A stretch of DNA of 64,000 nucleotides from the NCBI RefSeq assembly GCF_030817215.1, contig NZ_JAUSZA010000001.1:3074501-3138500 (forward strand). Direction: 5' to 3'. The notes beneath the pieces are model-generated. The model searched no databases. It was given only the letters and a program-made list of their open reading frames with translations, and had not been told where the DNA came from. This document shows, piece by piece, positions 1 to 9,140 of this stretch (position 1 is its first letter; each line of letters begins with the position of its first letter). Source of the stretch: Paenibacillus sp. V4I3 (GTDB taxonomy: Bacteria; Bacillota; Bacilli; Paenibacillales; NBRC-103111). The position numbers and the translations under genes were made by a program.

Positions 1-230
1 TCTATCAACTTACGGAAGGCAAGCTGCCGATCATTGGGTCCGGGGGGATATTTACTGCGCAGGATGCCTATGACAAAATACGGGCTGGAGCAAGCTTAGT
101 AGAAGTGTATACGGGTTTTATTTATGAAGGACCCGGGATGCTTACAAGCTTGAATAAAGGTCTTCAAGATTTGCTGAAGAGAGATGGATATACACATATT
201 TCCCAGGCAATCGGCGCAGATCAGCACTGA
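1..230 (+). CDS. pyrD: Dihydroorotate dehydrogenase (quinone-type), C-terminal part
   Basis: Only the last 75 codons are in the window (frame from base 3, stop TGA at 228-230). The translation contains GSGGIF followed about 20 residues later by [11 protein letters not shown]. These are the two C-terminal loops that hold the FMN phosphate in class 2 dihydroorotate dehydrogenases, the enzyme that oxidises dihydroorotate to orotate in pyrimidine synthesis. The ending is complete. Family assignment rests on this fragment alone; class 2 rather than class 1 is inferred from the EVYTG..YEGP form. Confidence 0.85.
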   Translation, partial: YQLTEGKLPIIGSGGIFTAQDAYDKIRAGASLVEVYTGFIYEGPGMLTSLNKGLQDLLKRDGYTHISQAIGADQH

Positions 231-256
231 CTTCATTCAGAATGGAGGATAAATGG

Positions 257-1054
257 ATGGATGGACGAGATTGGAAGAAATTTCTCCTGCCTTACGAACA
301 AGCGGTGGAGGAGCTAAAAGTAAAATTCAAGACACTGCGTGGCGAACTCAAGAGTAGAGAAGAGTATGCACCTATTGAGTTCGTAACGGGACGTGTCAAA
401 AAGATATCAAGTGTACTGGAGAAAGCGAAACGCTTGAGCGTTCCGATGGATCAATTAGAGTCCGGTATCGAGGATATCGCTGGGATTCGGATTATGTGTC
501 AGTTTGTAGAAGACATTGATCGTTTGGCCGAGCTGATTCGCAGCAGACAGGATATGAATGTAGTCTACGAAAAAGATTATATTGCCAATAAGAAACCGAG
601 TGGCTACCGCAGCTTTCATATTATTATTGAATATCCCGTTCAAACCGCTTTAGGTATGAAACGAATATTAGCTGAGGTGCAAATTCGGACGCTCGCCATG
701 AATTTCTGGGCGACGATCGAGCATTCTTTGAATTATAAATATAAAGAACAATTGCCATCTGAGGTTAGAGCACGCCTTAGTAAAGCAGCGGAGGCTGCTT
801 ATCTGTTGGATCAGGAAATGTCCAGCATTCGTGGTGAGATTGTTGCGTCTCAGAAGATGTTTGAGGATAACTCGAATTTGGTAAACATCGTACTCAATAA
901 CATTCAGGAGCTTTATTTCTATCATAGAGTTCGGGAAGCCGCTCAATTTCAGCTGAGATTTAACGAAATATGGGAGACGGAAGAAGGTTTGAGTGATCTG
1001 TCGTCCGATATTGAGGCTGCAATCGCCAGAGCGAAAAAAGGAGACAGTAACTGA
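257..1054 (+). CDS. relQ: Small alarmone synthetase, RelQ/SasB (YjbM) type (p)ppGpp synthetase
   Basis: A single-domain RelA/SpoT-like synthetase that transfers pyrophosphate from ATP to GDP/GTP. There is no HD hydrolase, TGS or ACT domain. Visible synthetase motifs are GIRIMCQF (about residue 75), KPSGYRSFH (about 112) and EVQIRT...FWATIEH (about 140-155). The N-terminal DWKKFLLPYEQAVEEL block is the RelQ subclass signature. The start at 257 is preferred over the in-frame ATG at 242 because GGAGG at 244-248 is spaced 8 nt from it. At about 265 aa it is longer than the usual RelQ (about 210 aa), the surplus lying in a helical C-terminal tail. The next gene starts 3 nt after the stop. Confidence 0.9.
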   Translation: MDGRDWKKFLLPYEQAVEELKVKFKTLRGELKSREEYAPIEFVTGRVKKISSVLEKAKRLSVPMDQLESGIEDIAGIRIMCQFVEDIDRLAELIRSRQDMNVVYEKDYIANKKPSGYRSFHIIIEYPVQTALGMKRILAEVQIRTLAMNFWATIEHSLNYKYKEQLPSEVRARLSKAAEAAYLLDQEMSSIRGEIVASQKMFEDNSNLVNIVLNNIQELYFYHRVREAAQFQLRFNEIWETEEGLSDLSSDIEAAIARAKKGDSN

Positions 1055-1057
1055 TCT

Positions 1058-1486
1058 ATGAGTACCTACGATCGTTTATATGTGGCTTACTTGTACTATT
1101 TCAATGATCAGCGAGACTATTTCGAATGTCATGAAGTGATGGAGGAGCTTTGGCTGGAGGAAGGCCGAAGCCCCTTATACCAAGGTCTACTGCAGGTTGC
1201 AGTGGGCCTTTATCATCATGCCAATGGAAACGTAAGCGGTTCCATTAAGCTCTTTAGCGCAGGACTGGATAAGCTAGCGCCATATCCTGCACATACGCTC
1301 GGCATTGATTTGGAAAGATTGATCCGAGATAGCGAGACGTATTTAACTAAGCTGCAGCAAATCGAGAATGAGCCGTTTCCCCCCTATGATTTGGACATTC
1401 ATATCCTAGATGATGAATTGAATGAACAAATTGCGAAATTAAAGCTAAATCCCCCTCAACATGAAGAGGAGGAAGGCCATGATTGA
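1058..1486 (+). CDS. DUF309 family protein
   Basis: This 142-aa all-helical protein carries the DUF309 pattern: FECHEVMEELW near residue 22-32, then YQGLLQVAVGLYHHANGN near 40-58. The family is widespread in Firmicutes and its biochemical role is not established to my knowledge; the conserved His/Glu residues sit on a helical core. It lies between relQ and an ABC exporter, and its last codons overlap the exporter ATPase start (ATG at 1479), so the genes are probably co-transcribed and translationally coupled. Confidence 0.75.
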   Translation: MSTYDRLYVAYLYYFNDQRDYFECHEVMEELWLEEGRSPLYQGLLQVAVGLYHHANGNVSGSIKLFSAGLDKLAPYPAHTLGIDLERLIRDSETYLTKLQQIENEPFPPYDLDIHILDDELNEQIAKLKLNPPQHEEEEGHD

Positions 1487-2474
1487 GGTTCGTCAGCTGA
1501 GCAAATATTATCAAGTACATGAGCGAGAGCCTGGATTCATGGCATCTTTGAAAAGCTTGTTTCACCGGAAGTTCCGTACAGTTAAAGCTGTGGACGATAT
1601 TTCCTTTTCCATACCTGAAGGTGAAATTGTGGCTTTTCTTGGTCCCAATGGGGCTGGCAAGACGACTACGATGAAAGTATTAACTGGACTGCTGCATCCT
1701 TCAGGTGGTGAAGTGAAGGTGGGCGGTTTTGTTCCTTTTCAACAAAAAAAAGAATTTAAGAAGCAGATTTCGCTCGTCATGGGACAGAAAAGCCAGCTTA
1801 TCTGGGACATTCCCGCAGCGGAAACGTTTCTGGTTAATAAAGTCATTTATGAGATACCAGATCGGGAATATGAAGAAACCTTAGGAGACTTGGTGCAGCT
1901 GCTCCAGTTGGAAGAAGTTATCCGCAAACCGGTTAGACAGCTTTCTCTGGGGGAGCGGATGAAGTGTGAGCTGGCAGCTGCGCTGCTGCATCGCCCGCGC
2001 ATAGTATTTCTAGATGAGCCGACGATTGGCCTCGATGTGAATATGCAGGAAGTGATGCGCCGATTCATTCAGGATTACAGCCGTAAATATAAGGCGACCA
2101 TTTTACTGACGAGTCACTATATGGCGGATGTTACGGCGTTATGTGAGAGAGTGCTGGTGATTGGAAAAGGCCGTCTCCTTTACGATGGTGCTATTTCCCA
2201 ACTGGTTGATAAGTATGCGCCTAATAAGCGTATTCGACTTCAATTGGCTGAACGGGTCAAGGAGTCAGAGCTAATCGACGTATCCCAAGGGTTAGGGATG
2301 TTATTTCATTATGAGTTTCCAAATGTGGAATTGGACGTGCCGAGAGAGCAAGTTTCTGAACTTTCAGCCCGATTATTAACCCGTTTGACGGTATTGGATT
2401 TGACCATTGAAGATCCTTCCATGGAATCGGTGATCGCACAAGCGTTTGAAGCGGGGACCGAAGGGGGAAGTTAA
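1479..2474 (+). CDS. ABC-2 type exporter, ATP-binding subunit (COG4586-like)
   Basis: The nucleotide-binding subunit of a three-gene exporter. It shows Walker A GPNGAGKTTT, signature LSLGERMKCELA, Walker B IVFLDEPT followed by GLD, and an H-loop TSHY. The Q-loop region reads VMGQKSQL, typical of this exporter subgroup, and about 90 C-terminal residues follow the ATPase core. The start is placed at 1479 because GAGGAGGAA at about 1466-1474 precedes it; an upstream in-frame ATG at 1461 lacks a site. It is followed 5 nt later by the first permease. Substrate is unknown; homologous trios are annotated only as drug/viologen-type exporters. Confidence 0.88.
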   Translation: MIEVRQLSKYYQVHEREPGFMASLKSLFHRKFRTVKAVDDISFSIPEGEIVAFLGPNGAGKTTTMKVLTGLLHPSGGEVKVGGFVPFQQKKEFKKQISLVMGQKSQLIWDIPAAETFLVNKVIYEIPDREYEETLGDLVQLLQLEEVIRKPVRQLSLGERMKCELAAALLHRPRIVFLDEPTIGLDVNMQEVMRRFIQDYSRKYKATILLTSHYMADVTALCERVLVIGKGRLLYDGAISQLVDKYAPNKRIRLQLAERVKESELIDVSQGLGMLFHYEFPNVELDVPREQVSELSARLLTRLTVLDLTIEDPSMESVIAQAFEAGTEGGS

Positions 2475-2479
2475 GGAGC

Positions 2480-3295
2480 ATGAAGGCGTTAGCTTTATTT
2501 TGGCAAAAATATCGTATGCTGCTTCGAGTTGAATGGGCGGTTATGTTTGCCTATCGGAGTGAATCACTCATATGGATGATAGCTGCATTCATTCAACCTC
2601 TGGTCAGTATGGCTGTTTGGCTCTCGATAAGTGATAACAATTCCATTGGTGGATATACCGCACATGATTATATGGTGTATTTCCTGGGCGTACTTCTTGT
2701 AGATCGATTGACGAGTACATGGGATGTGTGGGAGCTTGATGCCAGCATTCAGGACGGGTCGCTCTCCACCAAGATCGTACGCCCCTTCCATCCGGTTCAC
2801 TGGAGTATTTCTCAAAATCTCGTATATAAGTTGTTTTTTGCTGTTTTGCTAATACCCGCATGGGCGGTAGCTGCTGCGTTTGTCCCTATGCTCAGGTTGA
2901 CTATTTCCTTGGAAATAATTGTACTCTCGTTCTTCGCTATTGTGCTTTCCTCTGCAATCCGTTTTCTAATCGGTTTCGAGTTTGGTCTGATGGCTTTTTG
3001 GACGAATAGGGCGACTGCGATCTATAGTTTATATGAGGGTGTTCATTTGTTTCTTGCTGGTCGGTTAGCCCCGCTGAGTATGTTTCCTGCTTGGGTTGAA
3101 AAAATGGCAGCCTGGCTGCCTTTCTATGGAACCGTCGGCTTTCCAGTTGAGCTGCTGACAGGCAAGCTTACGCTTGGATCATCCGCGATAATTCACAACT
3201 TTGCGATCCAACTTATTTGGCTTATTGTCCTTCTTGTAACGTTTCGGTTGATGTGGAGGCAAGGCATGAAAAAGTATGGCGCTGTGGGCGGATGA
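2480..3295 (+). CDS. ABC-2 family permease, first membrane subunit (COG4587-like)
   Basis: This 271-aa polytopic protein has about six hydrophobic segments and no ATPase motif. It starts 5 nt after the ATPase stop with AAGGAG upstream of the ATG. The cytoplasmic loop reading DGSLSTKIVRPFHPVHW matches the conserved loop of this permease class, in which paired dissimilar permeases form the channel. It ends 12 nt before the second permease, so it belongs to the same operon. Transport direction (export) is inferred from family membership; no substrate can be read from the sequence. Confidence 0.8.
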   Translation: MKALALFWQKYRMLLRVEWAVMFAYRSESLIWMIAAFIQPLVSMAVWLSISDNNSIGGYTAHDYMVYFLGVLLVDRLTSTWDVWELDASIQDGSLSTKIVRPFHPVHWSISQNLVYKLFFAVLLIPAWAVAAAFVPMLRLTISLEIIVLSFFAIVLSSAIRFLIGFEFGLMAFWTNRATAIYSLYEGVHLFLAGRLAPLSMFPAWVEKMAAWLPFYGTVGFPVELLTGKLTLGSSAIIHNFAIQLIWLIVLLVTFRLMWRQGMKKYGAVGG

Positions 3296-3307
3296 GGAAG
3301 GTGCGGT

Positions 3308-4102
3308 GTGACAGTGATCAAATACATACGACTTTTTAGAGAGTTTATGCGGGCATGTTTAGTCGAAGAGTTCGAGTATAGAGCTAATTTTGCTGCAAAT
3401 CTCCTATCCACGTTATTTTGGCTGTTCATGGCGATCTTAACAGTTCAAGTATACTTTTATCGTACACAGGAGATTGGCGGCTGGGGTTTCTATGAGGTGC
3501 TTGTACTTCTAGGTATTTTTAACGCTGTACACGGTTTTATTGAATTTATCCTACAGCCGAATATGTCTCGTCTAGTCAGTCATATCCGTAAAGGGACATT
3601 GGATTTCATCCTGACGAAACCAGTTGACAGCCAATTTTACATTAGCTTTAGACATCTGGTTTTCTGGCGATTAGCCGATATCATTCTTGGTTTTGGCTTG
3701 ACGGCTTACGCACTCTTGGAGCTGGACGCTGTTCCTAGTTTTGTGGAGCTTATTCGCTTTGTCATTGTTTTCCTTGCATCGTTGGTTGTGGTCTATTCGC
3801 TTTGGATGGGCATGATGATGTTCTCGTTCTGGGCTGTTAAAGTAGATAACTTGTCTTATTTATTTAGTTCGTTTTTTGAAACGGCACGGTTTCCAGTTTC
3901 GGTCTATAAAGGGTTATTACGGTTCACCTTAACCTATATATTTCCGATTGCTTTCATAACGACATTCCCGGCTGCAGCGCTCATTGGTCGAATCAGTGGA
4001 TGGCAAGTTGCTTGGAGTGTTGGGATTGCGATAGTTTGTTTCGGATTGACGAGGGTATTATGGAAGATTGCCTTACGCCATTATACCAGTGCGAGCAGTT
4101 GA
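3308..4102 (+). CDS. ABC-2 family permease, second membrane subunit (COG3694-like)
   Basis: This 264-aa membrane protein has about six hydrophobic segments and is the partner of the preceding permease. The loop HIRKGTLDFILTKPVDSQFY is the counterpart of the RPxxP loop in the first subunit and typical of COG3694/DUF990-type permeases. The GTG at 3308 is used; another GTG at 3314 is possible and the ribosome binding site is weak (GAGGAAGG at about 3295-3301). It is the last gene of the exporter operon: a strong terminator begins 24 nt after its stop. Confidence 0.8.
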   Translation: MTVIKYIRLFREFMRACLVEEFEYRANFAANLLSTLFWLFMAILTVQVYFYRTQEIGGWGFYEVLVLLGIFNAVHGFIEFILQPNMSRLVSHIRKGTLDFILTKPVDSQFYISFRHLVFWRLADIILGFGLTAYALLELDAVPSFVELIRFVIVFLASLVVVYSLWMGMMMFSFWAVKVDNLSYLFSSFFETARFPVSVYKGLLRFTLTYIFPIAFITTFPAAALIGRISGWQVAWSVGIAIVCFGLTRVLWKIALRHYTSASS

Positions 4103-4125
4103 GTTTCGGAGGCGAAAATAGAGAA

Positions 4126-4161
4126 GGGCTTCTCACCTTGCGGTGTGAGAAGTCCTTTTTT
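4126..4161 (+). terminator. Rho-independent terminator of the ABC exporter operon
   Basis: The stem GGGCTTCTCACC / GGTGTGAGAAGTCC has a 4-nt TTGC loop and is followed by seven T residues. It separates the exporter operon from the germination operon. Confidence 0.9.
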
Positions 4162-4264
4162 GTGTGGAGTGAGTTATCCCGCATTTCATACATAAATTTA
4201 CGGGAAGTGGGAAAACTTTTCCATAAGACATAGTTATTCCTATGAATTTGGTGGTGGCGAGCTC

Positions 4265-5872
4265 ATGAAATCTTGGACGAAAACGCTACATCAACTTTTT
4301 AACAGAAAGAAAACCACTCTCCCCCTTTCACAAGAGAGGGAGCCAATGGAAATGCCTATTTTGCAGCAAAGCCTTTATCTTGATATTGGACTGAACATCG
4401 CTCAGATCAAAACGATTTTTGGACATAGCTCTGATATAGTAACCGGAGAGTTATGCCTGGATGCCGAAAATACCAATAAGATTGGCTATGTATACTTAGA
4501 TCAATTGGTTAATAAATCATTTTTTCAAGAAGTGACGAATGCTCTATTTACAGGAACTACTCAGCTCATCGAAGCCATAAATACCGGTTTCTATGATTCA
4601 CCAGATTTGATTAGGAACAGCATTCATGCTTGCGGTGAAGTCAAAACGATCGAAGATTTTCAAGTATTGTGCCAGAATATATTGTCTGGTGAGACTGTTA
4701 TTCTAATCGATGGCTATGCACTTGCACTTTCTGTGAATACAGCTGGCGGAGATATGCGTTCTGTGGAAGAACCTTCAACGCAATCCGTAGTAAGAGGTCC
4801 TCGTGATGGATTCACGGAATCGATCGGCACGAATATATCCCTCATTCGCAAACGAATAAAGAGTCCCAATTTATGGTTAGAAACCATGGCGATTGGCAGA
4901 GTCACTCAAACCACAGTGTCAATTATGTACATAAATGGAATCGTAAATGACAAAATTGTTGAAGAGATACGTCTCCGGCTTGCACGAATTGATATTGATG
5001 GGATCTTGGAAAGTGGCAATATCGAGGAACTTATACAGGATGAAACCTTCACGCCGTTTCCAACACTGTACAATACAGAACGTCCCGATGTTATCGCGTC
5101 AGGATTGCTTGAGGGTCGCGTGGCCATCCTGGTAGATGGAACACCATTCGTACTTGAAGCACCAGCACTGTTCACCCAGTTTTTCCAATCTGCTGAAGAT
5201 TATTACCAACGGGCTGAATTTGCCACACTTATCCGCATATTGCGATATATTTGCTTCTTTATCTCTTTGATGGCTCCTTCGTTCTATATCGCTATGACAA
5301 CGTTTCATCAAGAGCTGGTGCCCAGCTCTCTGCTGTTTAACTTGGCAGCGCAGCGAGAAGGTATACCTTTTCCGGCTTTTGTTGAGGCGCTTCTTATGGA
5401 GGTTACTTTTGAAATCTTGCGAGAAGCCGGCGTCCGTCTCCCCAAGACAGTAGGGCAAGCTGTATCTATCGTAGGTGCCTTGGTTATTGGACAGGGTGCT
5501 GTTGATGCAGGGCTAGTTTCACCGGCTATGGTAATTGTCGTTGCCATTACGGCGATTTCCAACTTTGTAATCCCGGCTTTTAGCATGGGCATTCCAATCC
5601 GCATCATTCGGTTTATTCTGATGATTTTTGCCGCAACGTTTGGTTTATTCGGGATCACCGTTGGCTTAATTGCGATGGTCCAACATTTATGCAGCTTGCG
5701 TTCATTCGGGGTGCCGTATATGGCTCCTATGGCGCCTTTTGTCCTTGATGACCAGAAAGATACCATTCTTAGATTCCCTCAATGGGGGCTATTCTCTAGA
5801 CCACGTTTCATCAGTCAAAAAAATAAAATTCGGGAAAATAATACCCCAACAACGAAACCAACACGGAAGTAA
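4265..5872 (+). CDS. Germinant receptor A subunit (GerA family)
   Basis: This 535-aa inner spore-membrane protein is the large subunit of a nutrient germinant receptor. The soluble N-terminal domain (residues about 30-300) contains the family block VRGPRDGFTESIGTN near 180. The C-terminal half carries about five hydrophobic helices, with FPAFVEALLMEVTFEILREAGVRLP between helices, a highly conserved GerAA segment. Length is normal for the family. It heads an A-C-D-B operon with a GGTGG site before the ATG. The germinant cannot be predicted. Such operons are normally transcribed in the forespore by sigma-G; I could not identify a convincing promoter in the 100 nt upstream. Confidence 0.93.
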   Translation: MKSWTKTLHQLFNRKKTTLPLSQEREPMEMPILQQSLYLDIGLNIAQIKTIFGHSSDIVTGELCLDAENTNKIGYVYLDQLVNKSFFQEVTNALFTGTTQLIEAINTGFYDSPDLIRNSIHACGEVKTIEDFQVLCQNILSGETVILIDGYALALSVNTAGGDMRSVEEPSTQSVVRGPRDGFTESIGTNISLIRKRIKSPNLWLETMAIGRVTQTTVSIMYINGIVNDKIVEEIRLRLARIDIDGILESGNIEELIQDETFTPFPTLYNTERPDVIASGLLEGRVAILVDGTPFVLEAPALFTQFFQSAEDYYQRAEFATLIRILRYICFFISLMAPSFYIAMTTFHQELVPSSLLFNLAAQREGIPFPAFVEALLMEVTFEILREAGVRLPKTVGQAVSIVGALVIGQGAVDAGLVSPAMVIVVAITAISNFVIPAFSMGIPIRIIRFILMIFAATFGLFGITVGLIAMVQHLCSLRSFGVPYMAPMAPFVLDDQKDTILRFPQWGLFSRPRFISQKNKIRENNTPTTKPTRK

Positions 5873-5893
5873 AAGGGAGGAGGGCTCTGCCTG

Positions 5894-7093
5894 ATGAAAA
5901 GATTAGGTTGTATTCTTTGTACACTTATCTTACTTGGCGTCGTGCTCTCCGGGTGTTGGGATCGACATGAATTAAATGATCTGGCCATTACGGTTGGTGT
6001 AGGGTTCGATAAAAGTGGCAAAGAGTATTTAGTTACAACTCAAATTGTGAATCCGAACGAAGTTGCATCTAAAAAAGGGAGTGGCTATAGCACCCCAATT
6101 ACAACCTTTTCAGCGGCGGGGGTTTCAACGTTAGAGGCAGCACGAAAGTTAACGACAGTGACCCCTAGAAAAATATTCGCTTCTCATTTACGTATTCTCG
6201 TGATTAGCGAAGAGCTTGCCCGTGAGGGTGTTTCCAAGGTATTGGATGGCATTTCCAGAGACCATGAAGTTCGATCCGATTTCTATATCATTGTTGCCAA
6301 AGGAACGACGGCTGCAAAGGTTCTTCAAATATTAACCCCAATAGAGAGAATACCAGCTAATAAAATGTTTAAGACATTAGAAACGTCAGAGAAAGCTTGG
6401 GCACCCACCGTTAGCATTCAACTTGATCGCTTTATAACCAACCTTGCTAAACCTACCAGAGACTCGGTACTTACCGGAATTCGAATAAATGGAGATTTAG
6501 AGAAAGGAAAATCCAAATCCGTTTTAGCAGAAACTACGCCTCGCACGTTTTTGGAATATTCAGGAATAGCTTTATTTAAGAAGGATAAGCTGGTCGATTG
6601 GCTAAACGATGATGAAAGCAAGGGATATAACTACATCATGGGTAATGTTAAAAGCACAATGGGACATATCACCTGTCCCAAAGGCGGAACAATATCCTTT
6701 GAAATTATCCGAGAAAAAATCAAAGTTAAAGCTCATGTTGTAAACGGCAAGCCCGAAATTAATATTAACGTACTTTTGGAGCAAAATGTAAGTGAAGTTC
6801 AGTGCCAGATTGACTTGTTGGATCCAAACACTGTCCCTGAATTGGAACAAATCGCCGCAACTAAACTAAAACAGATTATGACTTCCACAATTAAAAAGGC
6901 CAAACAGAACAAAGCTGATATTTTCGGCTTTGGAGATGCTATAGAAGATATCTCCCCCAAGACTTGGTTGAAAGTGAAATCCGATTGGGAGAACGAATTC
7001 TCCGAGTTAAAAGTGAATATCGATACTGATATACACATTCGCCGTTTGGGAACAACGAATAATTCGATCATCGTGCGGCCAAAGGAGGAATGA
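5894..7093 (+). CDS. Germinant receptor C subunit, Ger(x)C lipoprotein
   Basis: This 399-aa lipoprotein subunit of the germinant receptor has a signal peptide ending in the lipobox LSGC (Cys about residue 21), followed by WDRHELNDLAI, the hallmark of the Ger(x)C family. Full length for the family, with the expected internal FLEYSGIALFKKDKLVDWL segment near 225. An AAGGGAGGAGGG site lies just upstream of the ATG. It is anchored to the outer face of the spore inner membrane by family analogy and lies between the A and D/B genes of the operon. Confidence 0.93.
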   Translation: MKRLGCILCTLILLGVVLSGCWDRHELNDLAITVGVGFDKSGKEYLVTTQIVNPNEVASKKGSGYSTPITTFSAAGVSTLEAARKLTTVTPRKIFASHLRILVISEELAREGVSKVLDGISRDHEVRSDFYIIVAKGTTAAKVLQILTPIERIPANKMFKTLETSEKAWAPTVSIQLDRFITNLAKPTRDSVLTGIRINGDLEKGKSKSVLAETTPRTFLEYSGIALFKKDKLVDWLNDDESKGYNYIMGNVKSTMGHITCPKGGTISFEIIREKIKVKAHVVNGKPEININVLLEQNVSEVQCQIDLLDPNTVPELEQIAATKLKQIMTSTIKKAKQNKADIFGFGDAIEDISPKTWLKVKSDWENEFSELKVNIDTDIHIRRLGTTNNSIIVRPKEE

Positions 7094-7100
7094 TCTCGAA

Positions 7101-7334
7101 TTGCTGACAAATCTCTTGATTATTATTGGTGCTTCTATCATCGGTTTCTTGGAAGCCCCCGCTTTAAGGCGTAAAAAGCTATTCTTAGAAAGCTGGGTTT
7201 TCTTTGCTCTTCTGCTAGCTGGGACCCTTCTTAGTATCCTATCAAATCTTCGTGTAAATCTTCCAAACCCACTTGACTTGATTACCTTCGTCTATAAGCC
7301 TGTCAGTGATTTCGTTTTCGGTATCCTAAAGTAG
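7101..7334 (+). CDS. Small two-helix membrane protein, germinant receptor D-type subunit
   Basis: This 77-aa protein has two hydrophobic segments (about residues 2-20 and 31-47) with a charged RRKKLF turn between them, and a TTG start preceded by AAAGGAGG. D genes of this size and two-helix topology have been described in ger operons of Bacillus species, where D proteins modulate the activity of the associated receptor. The assignment here comes from position (between C and B), size and topology rather than sequence recognition. It ends only 11 nt before the B-subunit ATG, so co-translation is likely. Confidence 0.7.
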   Translation: MLTNLLIIIGASIIGFLEAPALRRKKLFLESWVFFALLLAGTLLSILSNLRVNLPNPLDLITFVYKPVSDFVFGILK

Positions 7335-7345
7335 AGGTGTGTCCA

Positions 7346-8449
7346 ATGATCGAGCAGGGTAAGATTGGCGTCCATCAATTTACCATATTAACCATTCTTT
7401 TTACAATTGGCAGTTCCATTCTCATAGCTCCTTCGGGACTTGCTTTCGCGGCCAAGCAAGATGCATGGATTGCTGCAGTCTTGGGTCTCCTTGTCGGTTT
7501 ACTGCTAATTATGCTGTATCAAGCTCTTGGAAGTCGCTTCCCCCAAAAAACATTGGTTGCCTATAGTGAGGAACTCATGGGGAAATGGCTCGGAAAAGCG
7601 GTGTCCTTCCTTTATTTTTGCTTTTTTTTCATTCTTGCGGCACTTGTTCTTCGCAATTTAGGTGATTTTATTACGACACAGGTATTGGTGGATACCCCAC
7701 TGCAATTCACTCATATCTTCTTCTTAGGCGTTATCATTCTTGGCATTCGAAATGGCATCGAGACATTCACTCGGACTTCGGAAATTTTCCTGCCATGGGT
7801 ATTAGTTTTCTTCTTCCTCATGTTTATTCTACTCCCCTCCCAAATGAAAATGAGCTATCTACAGCCCATCTTTGGGTATGGATTGAAGCCAATCGTTCGT
7901 GCATCCGTCTCAATTATTGGAACACCTTATTTGGAGCTTGTTGTCTTCTTAATGATTATTCCTTTGGTGAATCAAACTAAAAAACTGGGGAAGGCATTCC
8001 TTGTCGGGGTTTCTATTGGGGGAGGTTTGTTGGTTGTCATATCGCTCTTATCTATTCTCGTATTAGGAGATGATTTAACTGCCGTCCAAATGTATCCGAG
8101 CTATAGCTTAGCGAAAAGAATTAGTATTGGTTCCTTCCTGGAACGTTTAGAGGTCTTCATGGCAGGGATCTGGTTTATCACCATCTACTTCAAGCTTACT
8201 TTGTGCTTCTATGCGGCCACTATGATTTTCGGTGAAGTATTTAATCTGAGGGATGTTCAGCAGCTTTATCTACCCTTGGGCATGATATTAGTCGTGCTTT
8301 CGGTCATTGCTTACCCTAACACGGCATATTTTATTCAGTTTGCAACCAAAATATGGGTCTTCTATTCGGGGACATTTGGGTTTCTCATCCCTTCGTTATT
8401 ACTTGTTTTGGCTATTCTAAGAAAAAAACGCAAACCATTAGGTAAATAG
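7346..8449 (+). CDS. Germinant receptor B subunit (GerB family, APC-type permease fold)
   Basis: This integral membrane protein of 367 aa has about ten hydrophobic helices and starts EQGKIGVHQFTILTILFTIGSS, the typical GerAB N-terminus. The family resembles amino-acid permeases and holds the germinant binding pocket. The ATG at 7346 is chosen because AGAGGTG at 7333-7339 is correctly spaced; the GTG at 7337 would overlap that site. It is the last gene of the operon, with a terminator immediately after the stop. Confidence 0.92.
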   Translation: MIEQGKIGVHQFTILTILFTIGSSILIAPSGLAFAAKQDAWIAAVLGLLVGLLLIMLYQALGSRFPQKTLVAYSEELMGKWLGKAVSFLYFCFFFILAALVLRNLGDFITTQVLVDTPLQFTHIFFLGVIILGIRNGIETFTRTSEIFLPWVLVFFFLMFILLPSQMKMSYLQPIFGYGLKPIVRASVSIIGTPYLELVVFLMIIPLVNQTKKLGKAFLVGVSIGGGLLVVISLLSILVLGDDLTAVQMYPSYSLAKRISIGSFLERLEVFMAGIWFITIYFKLTLCFYAATMIFGEVFNLRDVQQLYLPLGMILVVLSVIAYPNTAYFIQFATKIWVFYSGTFGFLIPSLLLVLAILRKKRKPLGK

Positions 8450-8477
8450 AAAAGCAGCGGAATCTCCGCTGCTTTTA
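8450..8477. terminator. Bidirectional terminator between ger operon and thioredoxin-like gene
   Basis: AAAAGCAGCGG-AATCT-CCGCTGCTTTT is a perfect hairpin flanked by A and T tracts on both sides, so it can serve both convergent genes (ger operon and the minus-strand gene at 8486). Confidence 0.9.
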
Positions 8478-8485
8478 TCGTAGGA

Positions 8486-9004
8486 TTAACCTTTATACTT
8501 TTGGAAAAAGGCTTTGAATGTTTCAGGAGTATTACCACCGGTTGAACCGGATTCCGGAACACCGCCAACAATTCTTTCAACTTCTACACCATTTTTGTAG
8601 TAGACGAGAGTAGGTGTAGATTCGATTTTATATTTCTGCCAGCCATCCTTGAATTCCTCCAAGTTGAACTGTTTAACATCAATACCTAGCTCTTTTTGTA
8701 TCGGAACAAGAACTGGGGTCGTTACTTTACAATGTGGACAGGTCGAAGCGTAATAATATTGGAAAAATGTTTCTTTGTTCTTCAATCTTTGATCCAAATC
8801 CTTCGGTAGAATGAGGTTCTGGTAATTCGGATCCGTTAATTGTTTCACTGTTTCCGGATTTAATTTGGATGCGGCAACGCCATAAGGATTGCCTGCATTA
8901 GCTTTGTCCGAAGATTTGGTAGACTGCTGATTAACGAAATATAAGCCTCCAAATAAAACAAGAACAATGCCTAGATAAATAAGCAACTTCTTCAATGTAT
9001 GCAC
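8486..9004 (-). CDS. Membrane-anchored thioredoxin-like protein (CPHC active site)
   Basis: This 172-aa protein has an N-terminal membrane anchor (about residues 5-24) and a thioredoxin-fold domain facing outward. The redox motif is STCPHC at about 90-95 and the cis-proline is in STPTLVYY near 133. The CPHC centre is typical of oxidising or disulphide-handling thiol-disulphide proteins of the BdbA/DsbA type rather than of cytosolic thioredoxin (CGPC). No partner gene (BdbB/CcdA) is adjacent. An AAAGAGGTG site precedes the ATG on the minus strand. Confidence 0.8.
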   Translation of the reverse strand: MHTLKKLLIYLGIVLVLFGGLYFVNQQSTKSSDKANAGNPYGVAASKLNPETVKQLTDPNYQNLILPKDLDQRLKNKETFFQYYYASTCPHCKVTTPVLVPIQKELGIDVKQFNLEEFKDGWQKYKIESTPTLVYYKNGVEVERIVGGVPESGSTGGNTPETFKAFFQKYKG

Positions 9005-9076
9005 CTCTTTATAATGTTTACTCTCTACTATCTTCTATAAAAAGTATAGCATATCCTGTTGGTATTTTGAAAATAA

Positions 9077-9106
9077 TTGGCTGTTTGGTGACAAGTCAGC
9101 TATAAT
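9077..9106 (+). promoter_or_regulatory. Likely sigma-A promoter for the rRNA methyltransferase gene
   Basis: TTGGCT (9077-9082) and a perfect TATAAT (9101-9106) are separated by 18 nt, 34 nt before the ATG at 9141. Confidence 0.5.
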
Positions 9107-9140
9107 ACCGATATTAAAAGATGAAAGAGAAGATGTCCGG

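Noticed and set aside
4162..4264. Sigma-G promoter for the ger operon
   Set aside because: Several A+T-rich words resemble parts of the consensus but no pair has correct sequence and spacing.
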